A DNA stretch of 14,368 bases from DASXZH01 sp036502005 (GCA_036502005.1 DASXZH010000026.1:1-14368); one strand, 5' to 3'. Positions 5,485-11,861 are shown, counted from the stretch's first letter. Made by a program: numbers and translations. Notes: a model not told the origin generated them from the letters alone.

Positions 5485-7199
5485 GTTAACTTGTGTATTT
5501 CCTGATCAACTTCGTCGTAACTGTTACTACCGGGACTCGCCTCTTTTCGTGCCTCATAAAGGATCGACCTGGCAGTTCCGCGTTCTTCGGGTTCTATAAG
5601 GATAGCCCATTGGTACCTAGCGTCTGCGGCTTCATCAAGGCATTTTTGCCCCATATCGTGTTGCTGGTTGCTCTTAAAGGCGTCGGCCGCTGATTCTAAG
5701 CTCTTTGTTGCGTTCTGTAAATCTTGGACGGCTAGATCGGGGCTTTCCGTTCTAGCCTTTGAAGCGTAATCCAAGCCATTTTTCTCCAGGGTCGGCCCGT
5801 TGGAACTCGTGGAGTCGTCGATGGGAGTTGAATCATCGGTCGTGCCGGAACCGGGCGAGACAGCATTTCCCGGTGCTGCGTCTGGTGGTTTGAAGGCTCC
5901 GCTGCAAGAAAGGCAAGCGACAATGACAAGGGAAAAGATGGTTCCGATACTCAGCACGGTGGCAATAATTCGCCACATCAATGCGCGCTGCTCCGGCTTC
6001 ATCATCGGAGTTCGGGGAGGAGGCGGGTAATAGGTCGGGATGTTTTGAGCGCCGGGCAGGTAGGTTGGCACGGTTCCCTGGTATGGGTTCGCGCTCGGCT
6101 GGAAAGGTGACTGGCTGGGCAAATAAGTTGGCCCAGGTGAGTATTGCTGGCCACCAGGAGAATAGGGCTGCTGAATCGGCGCGTAGGGGTTTGAGTTCTG
6201 GGGAACCTGCTGCTGCGGCTGGTAAGGATTATAAGGATATTGCAGCGGAGGCTGGTTCTGAGTTTGGTAGGATCCGCCGGGATATGGAACTTGTGGCGTG
6301 AACGGGTTTCCTTGCGGGCCGTATGGGTTTAACGTCGGCTGAGGTCCCGATTGCGAATAACTCTGCGTAGGCGGAGGCGCGGGGGCGCGCTGGGCTGAGT
6401 CGAGAGCTTTCAGCATTTCGGGCGCGTTCGCGTAGCGCATAGCGGGCGTCTTATCCAGCGCTTTTGAAACAACCTGCCATAGGTTGTAACTCACTTGCGC
6501 GGGCTGGTCCGGCTGCTTGTTCATGATCGCGTAAGTGATGGTCACCACGCTATCGCCGGTGAACGGCTTCTGGCCGGCAAGCATCTCGTAGAGAACCACG
6601 CCGACGCTAAAGAGATCACTTCTTACATCGATTTCTTTGCCGACGACCTGCTCCGGCGACATATAGCTGGGCGTGCCGAAGACTTGGCCATCCATGGTGA
6701 GATTTGGCTCAAAGGTCAACCTGGCGATGCCGAAATCGGTGAGCTTTACGCGGCCATCGGAAAGGAGTTGGATGTTTTCGGGCTTGATATCCCTGTGAAT
6801 GACGCCGTTTTGGTGGGCATATTCAAGGGCCCTTAGAACTGCTTCTGCCGTTTTAACGGCCTCTTCAGCAGGGAGAAATCCTTTGGCATCGAGTTCATTT
6901 CGAAGCGTGTGGCCATCGAGATACTCCATGACCAGGTAGTGGCGGCCCGCGTCTTCACCGACTTCAAAGATGGTGACAATATTGGGATGGGCGAGCGATC
7001 CGGCGGCTTTCGCTTCTCTTAAGAAGCGCTTTAGGCGCTCATCTTTTTGTTGGCTTGTTGAGCCTCCGGGAACGGCAAGTTCCTTTACGGCAACGCGCCG
7101 GTTCATCAGCGGATCGTAGGCCTCGTAAACGATGTCGTTTGAACGGGCGATCTCGCGGATTATTTGATATTTTCCTAGCGTGGTCGGAGGGCTACTCAT
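5481..7199 (-). CDS. membrane-bound Hanks-type Ser/Thr protein kinase with atypical nucleotide loop
   Basis: The protein has 572 residues. The kinase domain spans about 10-268: K39 in RVAVKE, E62 in the C helix, H135-RDIKPEN catalytic loop (D137), D155-FG, and S181-PE in place of APE. It is an RD-type kinase and should be catalytically competent by these residues. The glycine-rich loop, normally GxGxxG, reads I-A-R-S-N-D-I-V-Y (17-25) and contains no glycine. Residues 273-397 form a Pro/Gln/Tyr/Asn-rich linker. A transmembrane helix lies at about 409-430, then a Ser/Thr/Asp-rich spacer, then a helical domain at 475-572 that should be extracytoplasmic. This is the PknB-like plan of cytosolic kinase, one TM and external sensor. 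It is the first gene of a two-gene operon with the TPR membrane protein. A dispersed hairpin repeat lies 21 bp before the start. The ribosome-binding site is weak. Confidence 0.9.
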   Translation of the reverse strand: MSSPPTTLGKYQIIREIARSNDIVYEAYDPLMNRRVAVKELAVPGGSTSQQKDERLKRFLREAKAAGSLAHPNIVTIFEVGEDAGRHYLVMEYLDGHTLRNELDAKGFLPAEEAVKTAEAVLRALEYAHQNGVIHRDIKPENIQLLSDGRVKLTDFGIARLTFEPNLTMDGQVFGTPSYMSPEQVVGKEIDVRSDLFSVGVVLYEMLAGQKPFTGDSVVTITYAIMNKQPDQPAQVSYNLWQVVSKALDKTPAMRYANAPEMLKALDSAQRAPAPPPTQSYSQSGPQPTLNPYGPQGNPFTPQVPYPGGSYQTQNQPPLQYPYNPYQPQQQVPQNSNPYAPIQQPYSPGGQQYSPGPTYLPSQSPFQPSANPYQGTVPTYLPGAQNIPTYYPPPPRTPMMKPEQRALMWRIIATVLSIGTIFSLVIVACLSCSGAFKPPDAAPGNAVSPGSGTTDDSTPIDDSTSSNGPTLEKNGLDYASKARTESPDLAVQDLQNATKSLESAADAFKSNQQHDMGQKCLDEAADARYQWAILIEPEERGTARSILYEARKEASPGSNSYDEVDQEIHKLT

Positions 7200-7220
7200 G
7201 CGGTGGGTTCTTTCTTTTCC

Positions 7221-7276
7221 CTCCCTCCCGGTTCGCTCGTTCCTCGCTTACCGACCTCCCTCGCGGAGGAGAGAGG
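7221..7276 (-). repeat. dispersed hairpin repeat, copy 1
   Basis: On the minus strand it contains TCTCCTCCGCGAG, GGTAAGCGA and GCGAACCGGGAG in that order. These three blocks are shared in the same order with the copy at 11862-11918, and the last block and overall plan with those at 10273 and 14231. It lies just before the kinase start codon. Confidence 0.65.
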
Positions 7277-7454
7277 TTTGGTCTTTGCGCCTGTTCGAAG
7301 TTTGCCTTCTTCGCAAGGACTGGGGAGTGGTCGACAAGTCATTTAGATAAGGAGCCTATAAGTTCAATTGTTGGAGACGTAACCAGAACTCAACACGTGC
7401 GCGCTGTATTTAATTGAACGAGAATTTAACAAGTAATGTTCGAAAGGGTAGGGC

Positions 7455-7475
7455 GGATGGGGGATAGGGGATCGT
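7455..7475 (+). repeat. heptamer tract GGATGGG-GGATAGG-GGATCGT
   Basis: Three consecutive 7-nt units begin with GGAT (7455, 7462, 7469). The same unit type occurs at 10377-10404. CGGATGGGGGAT here (7454-7465) is also present on the opposite strand at 10405-10416. Confidence 0.5.
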
Positions 7476-7497
7476 CTTCGTTCCTAGCCGTATAACT

Positions 7498-7581
7498 TTC
7501 GACAATCGACTATCGAGTATCCGTTAACTTTCAGCATTCGACATTCGACATTCGACATTCGACATCCGACATTCGACATTC
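7498..7581 (+). repeat. tandem heptanucleotide tract, unit GACATTC, about 12 units
   Basis: From 7533 to 7581 the units read AGCATTC, then GACATTC three times, GACATCC, and GACATTC twice. The upstream part (TTCGACA, ATCGACT, ATCGAGT, ATCCGTT, AACTTTC) keeps the 7-nt register but is degenerate. It ends 3 bp before the uvrB stop codon position (7585), in its 3' flank. The tract is noncoding, and the clean copies suggest recent expansion by slippage. Confidence 0.8.
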
Positions 7582-7584
7582 TCG

Positions 7585-9654
7585 TTATCCGCTTCTCCCC
7601 GCAGGCTTCAGCCTCCTCACCTTGCGGCGGCTGCTGACTCCCAACTTCCCGTCCGTCGTACCCATGACGTGTCGAAGGCGGTTGATCTCATCCCTTACTC
7701 CCGCAGCCTTCTCGAACTCCATGATCTTGGCGAAGTCCTTCATCTCCTTTTCAAGTCCCGCGATAACGATAGGGATGTCTTCAAGCCTTATTGGTCCCTC
7801 CGCAGCGGTTTCGCTATTGTATTGGGAAACAACCTCGGCGACTGCGTCATAGGAACGGATGGTCTCGCGAACTTCTTTGAGGACGTTCTTGGGTTCAAAT
7901 CCATGTTCCTGGTTGTAGTCCGTTTGCACCTTGCGCCGGCGTTCTGTTTCCTCCATCGCCCTTTGCATGGAGCCGGTGATGTTGTCGGCGTAGAGAATCA
8001 CCTTGCCATCGACGTTACGGGCTGCTCTTCCTATCGTTTGGATGAGGGAGGTGTCCGATCTGAGGAAGCCTTCTTTATCGGCATCGAGAATGGCGACGAG
8101 TGTGACCTCGGGGAGGTCGAGTCCTTCTCTTAAAAGGTTTACGCCGACCACAACATCATAGACGCCAAGTCTTAGGTCCCTTAATATCTCCGGTCGTTCC
8201 AGCGAGTGAACATTAGAGTGGATGTACTGAACTTTAACGTCTAAATCTTGAAGATAAGAGGTTAAATCTTCGGCCATCTTCTTGGTCAGGGTGGTGACGA
8301 GAGTTCGTTCTTTCTTGGCAACTCTTATCTGGATCTCGTGAATAAGATCGTCGATCTGCCCCTTGGTTGGCCGAAGGTCGATTTCCGGATCGACGATGTA
8401 CGTGGGCCGAATAATCTGCTGGACGACTTGGCTCTGGTTTTCCCCTTCGAAGGGACCGGGAGTGGCGCTGACAAAGACAACCTGCGGCACCCGTGTCAGA
8501 AACTCCTCAAACTTGAGCGGGCGGTTGTCTAGGGCGGAGGGTAGACGAAAGCCGTAGTCGACAAGGACTGATTTTCTCTGTTGGTCGCCGTTATACATGG
8601 CTCGAATCTGGGGCAAAGTTTGGTGGCTTTCATCGATAAAGACGATGGCATCTTTCGGTAAGAAGTCAAGGAGGGTGAAGGGCGGATCGCCCGGCTCGCG
8701 GCCATCAAAGTAGCGGGAGTAGTTTTCGATGCCGTTGCAGTAGCCAACCTCACGCATCATCTCCATGTCGAACTCCACGCGCTGTTTGAGGCGTTGCGCT
8801 TCCAGAAGCTTGCCTTGAGCGATGAAGTATTCAACCTGTTGGTCGGCTTCTCTTTGGATCTGCTCCATGACGAGATCCATTTTTTCCCAAGGAGTTACAT
8901 AGTGGGTAGCGGGGAAGACGCTGACCTTTGTGGGCTCATCGAGCACTTCCTGGGTAAGCGGATCGAACAGCCTAATGCGCTCAACCGTATCGCCAAAGAA
9001 CTCAACGCGGGTGATGATTTCTTCGTCTTTTGGTTGGATCTCAAGCGTGTCGCCTCTTACCCTGAAAGTGCCGCGATTGAGGACCATGTCGTTCCTCGTG
9101 AACTGCATGTGGACGAGCTTTTCTAGAGCAGTTTGGAGATCGAAAACGGCTCTCGTTTCGAAGGTGACCACCGACTCGGCGTAGGTGTCCGGGGAGCCAA
9201 GACCGTAAATGCAGCTAACCGAGGCCACGACCACCACATCCCTTCTTTCTAATAGGGCTTGCGTTGCCGCGTGGCGCAGGCGCTCGATCTCCTCATTTAC
9301 GCTAGAGTCCTTCTCTATATAGAGGTCGGCTCCCGGCACGTAGGCTTCCGGCTGGTAGTAATCGTAATAGCTGATGAAATACTGGACCGAGTTCTCCGGG
9401 AAGAAGGCCCTGAACTCCTGGCAAAGCTGGGCGGCCAGGGTTTTGTTATGGGCCATGATGAGGGCCGGCCGTTGGGATTCCTGGATGATGCTGGCCATGG
9501 TGTAGGTTTTGCCAGTTCCGGTCGCGCCGAGGAGGGTTTGGAAGCGGAATCCGCTGTCGAGGCCGTCGGTTAGTCCGGCGATAGCCGGGCCTTGATCGCC
9601 CTTCGGTTCGAAGTCTTTGCTGATATCAAATGGAGTGTCGTATGTGACAATCAT
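7585..9654 (-). CDS. uvrB: UvrABC system protein B (nucleotide excision repair)
   Basis: The 689-residue protein is full length for UvrB. Visible features: Walker A GATGTGKT at 43-50; the DNA-clamping beta-hairpin region SYYDYYQPEAYVP at 95-107; Walker B/motif II F-I-D-E-S-H at 339-344; motif III VSATPGP at 395-401; motif V LLREGLDLPEV at 507-517; motif VI QTIGRAARN at 539-547; and the C-terminal UVR/coiled-coil motif at about 631-664, which contacts UvrC (and UvrA). UvrB receives the lesion from UvrA2, verifies it with its helicase-like fold, and recruits UvrC for incision. The start MIVTYDTPFDISKDFEPKGDQ is the family N-terminus (first 20: MIVTYDTPFDISKDFEPKGD). It stands alone in this window; uvrA and uvrC are not adjacent. 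A palindrome at 9677-9691 lies just upstream and may be an operator. Confidence 0.97.
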   Translation of the reverse strand: MIVTYDTPFDISKDFEPKGDQGPAIAGLTDGLDSGFRFQTLLGATGTGKTYTMASIIQESQRPALIMAHNKTLAAQLCQEFRAFFPENSVQYFISYYDYYQPEAYVPGADLYIEKDSSVNEEIERLRHAATQALLERRDVVVVASVSCIYGLGSPDTYAESVVTFETRAVFDLQTALEKLVHMQFTRNDMVLNRGTFRVRGDTLEIQPKDEEIITRVEFFGDTVERIRLFDPLTQEVLDEPTKVSVFPATHYVTPWEKMDLVMEQIQREADQQVEYFIAQGKLLEAQRLKQRVEFDMEMMREVGYCNGIENYSRYFDGREPGDPPFTLLDFLPKDAIVFIDESHQTLPQIRAMYNGDQQRKSVLVDYGFRLPSALDNRPLKFEEFLTRVPQVVFVSATPGPFEGENQSQVVQQIIRPTYIVDPEIDLRPTKGQIDDLIHEIQIRVAKKERTLVTTLTKKMAEDLTSYLQDLDVKVQYIHSNVHSLERPEILRDLRLGVYDVVVGVNLLREGLDLPEVTLVAILDADKEGFLRSDTSLIQTIGRAARNVDGKVILYADNITGSMQRAMEETERRRKVQTDYNQEHGFEPKNVLKEVRETIRSYDAVAEVVSQYNSETAAEGPIRLEDIPIVIAGLEKEMKDFAKIMEFEKAAGVRDEINRLRHVMGTTDGKLGVSSRRKVRRLKPAGRSG

Positions 9655-9676
9655 GTAGAGATATATATACTACGCG

Positions 9677-9691
9677 AAACGCTACGCGTTT
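9677..9691. promoter_or_regulatory. palindrome AAACGC-TAC-GCGTTT before uvrB, candidate operator
   Basis: Perfect 6-bp arms surround 3 bp, 23-37 bp before the uvrB ATG. CGCGTAG is also directly repeated here on the minus strand. A TATATATA stretch (9661-9668) sits between the palindrome and the start and could be the -10 box, which would place the palindrome near the -35 region, a repressor position. It does not match a LexA consensus I know, so a link to the SOS response is only a guess. Confidence 0.35.
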
Positions 9692-9693
9692 TG

Positions 9694-9722
9694 AGTCCTA
9701 AGTCTTGAAGTCCTGAGTCTCG
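9694..9722 (+). repeat. heptamer-like tract, unit AGTCYTR
   Basis: Four units, AGTCCTA, AGTCTTG, AGTCCTG and AGTCTCG, start at 9694, 9701, 9709 and 9716, with spacings 7, 8 and 7. It is short and imperfect, but follows the same 7-nt period seen in the other intergenic tracts. Confidence 0.45.
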
Positions 9723-9755
9723 GGGAAAATCTGCGGATTGCGGCCGGTCCGGTAA

Positions 9756-9809
9756 AGCCCCCTTCTCCTGTGCTCCGGCAGAGGAGAAGGGGCTGGGGGA
9801 GAGGTTCCG
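9756..9809 (+). repeat. G/C-rich hairpin repeat, left flank of the DUF559 unit
   Basis: AGCCCCCTTCTCCT (9756-9769) pairs with AGGAGAAGGGGCT (9782-9794) as a 13-bp stem with one bulged C and a 12-nt loop. It is followed by GGGGGAGAGGTTCCG (9795-9809). The last 15 bp are found exactly inverted at 10206-10220. Immediately after it, GGTTAA-C-TTAACC (9809-9821) is a perfect palindrome containing the stop codon of the nuclease gene. The hairpin could also serve as a terminator for that gene. Confidence 0.75.
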
Positions 9810-9815
9810 GTTAAC

Positions 9816-10187
9816 TTAACCATCCAACGCTTCCCTTATAATCTTGAGCCAGGCGCTCATGGCCAGATTCTCATCATCGAACAGATCAAGACTTGGAATG
9901 CGAATAACGCGAATCCCGAGTCCCGAAAGATAGGCATCCCGCTCCTTATCTTCCTCCAGCGAATCAAAGTGCTGCTCGCCGTCCACCTCAATGCAAAGCT
10001 TGTGCTGAGGACAGTAGAAATCAAGCGTGTAGTCGCCGATTGGATACTGCCTTCGAAATCTACAGCCAAGGTTGTCGTTCCGCAAGAACGACCAAGTCCA
10101 CTTCTCGGAAACCGAAGCCCCATTGCGAAGGCCTCGAGCTCTCTTGGTGCGACCTTGTCTATGGGGGCGGCTATTTGGCTGAAGCAT
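9816..10187 (-). CDS. DUF559 / Vsr-like endonuclease-domain protein
   Basis: The 123-residue protein matches the DUF559 plan, a very-short-patch-repair-like PD-(D/E)xK fold. It has an R-A-R-x-L-R start (17-21), E28 in the first helix, R43-FRRQYPIG-x-Y (43-53), D56-FYCP, E67-V-D69-G-E-Q-H73, and a C-terminal R-V-I-R-I strand (93-97). D56, E67, D69 and H73 are the likely metal-site residues. DUF559 proteins are usually annotated only as endonuclease-domain proteins; their biological role is not established. The gene is enclosed by 15-bp inverted repeats only 6 bp beyond its stop and 18 bp before its start. There is no clear Shine-Dalgarno before the ATG. The tight packing suggests a compact repeat-nuclease unit. 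Domain call is firm; mobility is inference. Confidence 0.85.
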   Translation of the reverse strand: MLQPNSRPHRQGRTKRARGLRNGASVSEKWTWSFLRNDNLGCRFRRQYPIGDYTLDFYCPQHKLCIEVDGEQHFDSLEEDKERDAYLSGLGIRVIRIPSLDLFDDENLAMSAWLKIIREALDG

Positions 10188-10205
10188 TCTTTATTTTAAG
10201 CTTTT

Positions 10206-10220
10206 CGGAACCTCTCCCCC
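10206..10220 (-). repeat. right flanking inverted repeat of the DUF559 unit
   Basis: CGGAACCTCTCCCCC is the exact reverse complement of 9795-9809. It continues C-G-A-CCCCC, like the C-rich arm of the left copy, but the matching hairpin arm is not present beyond 10230. This right copy is therefore truncated or replaced by the adjacent 10226-10378 segment. Confidence 0.75.
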
Positions 10221-10225
10221 CGACC

Positions 10226-10378
10226 CCCCCATAGGCGTTAAAATAAGCCACCTTGGCATTCCCGCAGCCACAAATCTCTCCCGAATGGAGAGGTCGGTGA
10301 GTCCGCGAACCGGGAGAGGCGCGAGTCGCAAACCTTGGAAATTATCTCTGGAAGACCTTATTTTAACGCCTACGGGGG
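10226..10378. repeat. 153-bp segment with 22-bp terminal inverted repeats (MITE-like candidate)
   Basis: CCCCC-A-TAGGCGTTAAAATAAG (10226-10247) is inverted at 10357-10378, with one mismatch in 22 bp. The interior is 109 bp and noncoding, and it holds a copy of the dispersed hairpin repeat (10273-10319). I could not find a clear target-site duplication. It may be a miniature transposable element, or a large stem-loop. Confidence 0.55.
10273..10319 (+). repeat. dispersed hairpin repeat, copy 2
   Basis: CTCTCC-CGAAT-GGAGAG forms a 6-bp hairpin. It is followed by CGGTGAGTCCGCGAACCGGG (10295-10314), which is identical over 20 bp to 14249-14268, and then AGAGG. It lies inside the 153-bp inverted-repeat segment. 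Confidence 0.65.
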
Positions 10379-10404
10379 ATAGAGGATAGGGGATAGGAAA
10401 TAAG
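10377..10404 (+). repeat. heptamer tract GGATAGA-GGATAGG-GGATAGG-AAATAAG
   Basis: Four units in a strict 7-nt register begin at 10377, 10384, 10391 and 10398. The unit GGATAGG is also the centre of the tract at 7455-7475. Confidence 0.6.
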
Positions 10405-10689
10405 ATCCCCCATCCGAGAATCGGGAGTCGACTTCAAAGGTGCGCGTTCGGCGCTCCTAGTTCGAGTAGCGAGAAGTCGTGTCGTTCGAAGAGATAACCG
10501 TTATGCCAACTTAGGACTGCAAACCCCGTAATGGGGAAATTTAGCGAGGCTTGGGAGGTGTCGAAGTCAAAATTCCGCTCCCCAATCAAAAATCAAAAAT
10601 CCCTCCCCTTGCCCCTTGATTTAATGACGTCCAGCCGTAAACTACAACCGGTCATAGAAGGCAAGAGTAAGACTCAAGGGGAATTTCAG

Positions 10690-11718
10690 ATGAGAAAGAC
10701 TATCACAAGCTTCGCTTTAACAGTTGTTATGGCCCTCGCTTTCGGTCAAGCACAACCAACAACTCAAACCACAACCCAAACAACAGCGCCGGCCGTAGTT
10801 GTCCAGACAAGCGCCAGCCCGATCCAAGATTTTGTCAAGAACAATAATGTTAGCTGGGAAGATGCGGCGGCCTCGATCGCCTTAGCCCGCGATCTCAATA
10901 TGGATCCACAAGCAATCCTGACCCAGAAGTCGGGCATTCAAAACGTCTCCATGTACCAACTTGCGCCGGCTTTTGTAATTCAACAGCAGACCGGCAAGAA
11001 CCTCTCGGATATTTACGGTATGTATTCAGGCGGACAGACCTGGCTTCAAATCGCTAATGGACAGAACGTTCCCGCCAGTCTTTACAATCCGAACAACGTT
11101 GACACCAGCGCTTGGACGAACGACGACTTCACGAAGGCAACTTGGCAAGCGATCCTCATGAAAAACTATGGGATGACGGTTGACGACGCGGTTTATTTTG
11201 GCAACACGAAAAACCAGATGAACGAAGTTATAGTTGGCCAGATTGTCTCCCGGGAAGATAACACGCCGATTCGGGACGTGATGAGCGCCTACGCCAACAA
11301 CCAAGATTGGGGAAGCATCGATCAGCAGTTCGCCATGAACCGCCAAAATCCGCCCAATCAGTCGCAAAATGCAGTTGTTGTAACTAACCCACCGGCTCAG
11401 GTCGTAACGGTTGCCCCGGTTGTAACGCAGCCCGCCCCGGTGGCAGCGGCGCCTCAGCCGGCAACTACCGACGCAACGCCCCCGGTAACCACCGGCGATC
11501 CTGATCCAGGAGCCACCACGACCGAGACTACGACAACGACGAGCCACATGGCCGTTCAGTCCAGCTCGGCAAGTCCCATTGAAGAGTGGCAGATCGGCGG
11601 CGCCGACATAAACCCATACAACGGTTGGGCCGATGTAACGACGACCACGACCACTTACACTTTGCATCGCCATCACAAACACCACGTTCGACGTCGACGG
11701 CATCACACGAGAAAGTAG
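10690..11718 (+). CDS. secreted protein with a duplicated helical module and a His/Arg-rich C-terminal tail, function unknown
   Basis: A longer frame begins at 10531, but the ATG at 10690 follows AAGGGG (8 nt upstream) and starts a clean signal peptide (MRKTITSFALTVVMALAFGQ, then AQP), so that start is preferred; the product has 342 residues. After a Thr/Gln-rich stretch come two related modules. The first includes SWEDAAASIALARDLNMD and ends in IYGMYSGGQTWLQI; the second includes ATWQAILMKNYGMTVDD and ends in VMSAYANNQDWGSI. A Pro/Val/Thr-rich region follows, then SASPIEEW (echoing SASPIQDF near the start), and the tail LHRHHKHHVRRRRHHTRK. The tail is strongly basic and could bind metal, nucleic acid or an anionic surface. 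I recognise no family. The composition suggests an exported envelope or matrix protein. A strong terminator follows. Confidence 0.78.
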   Translation: MRKTITSFALTVVMALAFGQAQPTTQTTTQTTAPAVVVQTSASPIQDFVKNNNVSWEDAAASIALARDLNMDPQAILTQKSGIQNVSMYQLAPAFVIQQQTGKNLSDIYGMYSGGQTWLQIANGQNVPASLYNPNNVDTSAWTNDDFTKATWQAILMKNYGMTVDDAVYFGNTKNQMNEVIVGQIVSREDNTPIRDVMSAYANNQDWGSIDQQFAMNRQNPPNQSQNAVVVTNPPAQVVTVAPVVTQPAPVAAAPQPATTDATPPVTTGDPDPGATTTETTTTTSHMAVQSSSASPIEEWQIGGADINPYNGWADVTTTTTTYTLHRHHKHHVRRRRHHTRK

Positions 11719-11744
11719 ATTTTTCTCTCTTCGCTAGAACACAG

Positions 11745-11781
11745 CGACCCCGAGGTATTCACTCGGGGTCGTTTGATTTTT
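11745..11781 (+). terminator. strong intrinsic terminator
   Basis: CGACCCCGAG (11745-11754) and CTCGGGGTCG (11762-11771) form a perfect 10-bp GC-rich stem with a 7-nt loop. It is followed by TTTGATTTTT, and lies 26 bp after the stop of the secreted-protein gene. Confidence 0.9.
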
Positions 11782-11861
11782 AAGGAGGCCCTAAAAGAGA
11801 AGCTTGTCAGCCTGACTTCTGGAGTATGAGTACGAACCGAGATGGTCGCAAAACCCAAACC

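Larger units (their letters stand above)
7200..7584. other. 385-bp intergenic region between uvrB and the kinase gene, rich in repeats
   Basis: Both flanking genes are on the minus strand, so this region holds the uvrB 3' flank and the kinase promoter. It contains one copy of the dispersed hairpin repeat (7221-7276), a GGATRGG heptamer tract (7455-7475) and an 84-bp heptamer-period tract (7498-7581). I see no gene in 7285-7450, and no clear promoter. Confidence 0.6.
10188..10689. other. 502-bp intergenic region between the nuclease and the secreted-protein gene
   Basis: It contains the right flanking repeat of the nuclease unit (10206-10220), a 153-bp segment bounded by 22-bp inverted repeats (10226-10378) with a dispersed hairpin repeat inside, and a GGATAGG heptamer tract (10377-10404). 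Between 10440 and 10689 I see a small hairpin CCCC-GTAAT-GGGG (10524-10536) and the ribosome-binding site of the next gene, but no gene and no riboswitch I recognise. Confidence 0.6.

Noticed and set aside
7055..7417. Plus-strand ORF running into the uvrB-kinase intergenic region
   Set aside because: It starts inside the kinase gene in antisense and passes through the hairpin repeat; no protein family resemblance.
7498..7581. CRISPR-like array
   Set aside because: Units are 7 nt and contiguous with no spacers, and no cas genes are present; it is a simple tandem repeat.
10505..10556. Riboswitch-like leader with CCAA/TTGG outer pairing and a CCCC/GGGG hairpin
   Set aside because: It matches no riboswitch core I know, lies 130 nt before the gene, and the outer pairing is only four bases.
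10531..10689. 53-residue N-terminal extension of the secreted protein
   Set aside because: The ATG at 10690 has a good AAGGGG site and begins a proper signal peptide; the upstream part reads as low-quality translated intergenic DNA.
11026..11706. 226-codon minus-strand ORF
   Set aside because: It is the shadow of the secreted-protein gene; its Arg/Gly/Val-rich composition comes from the repetitive Thr/Pro/His codons opposite.
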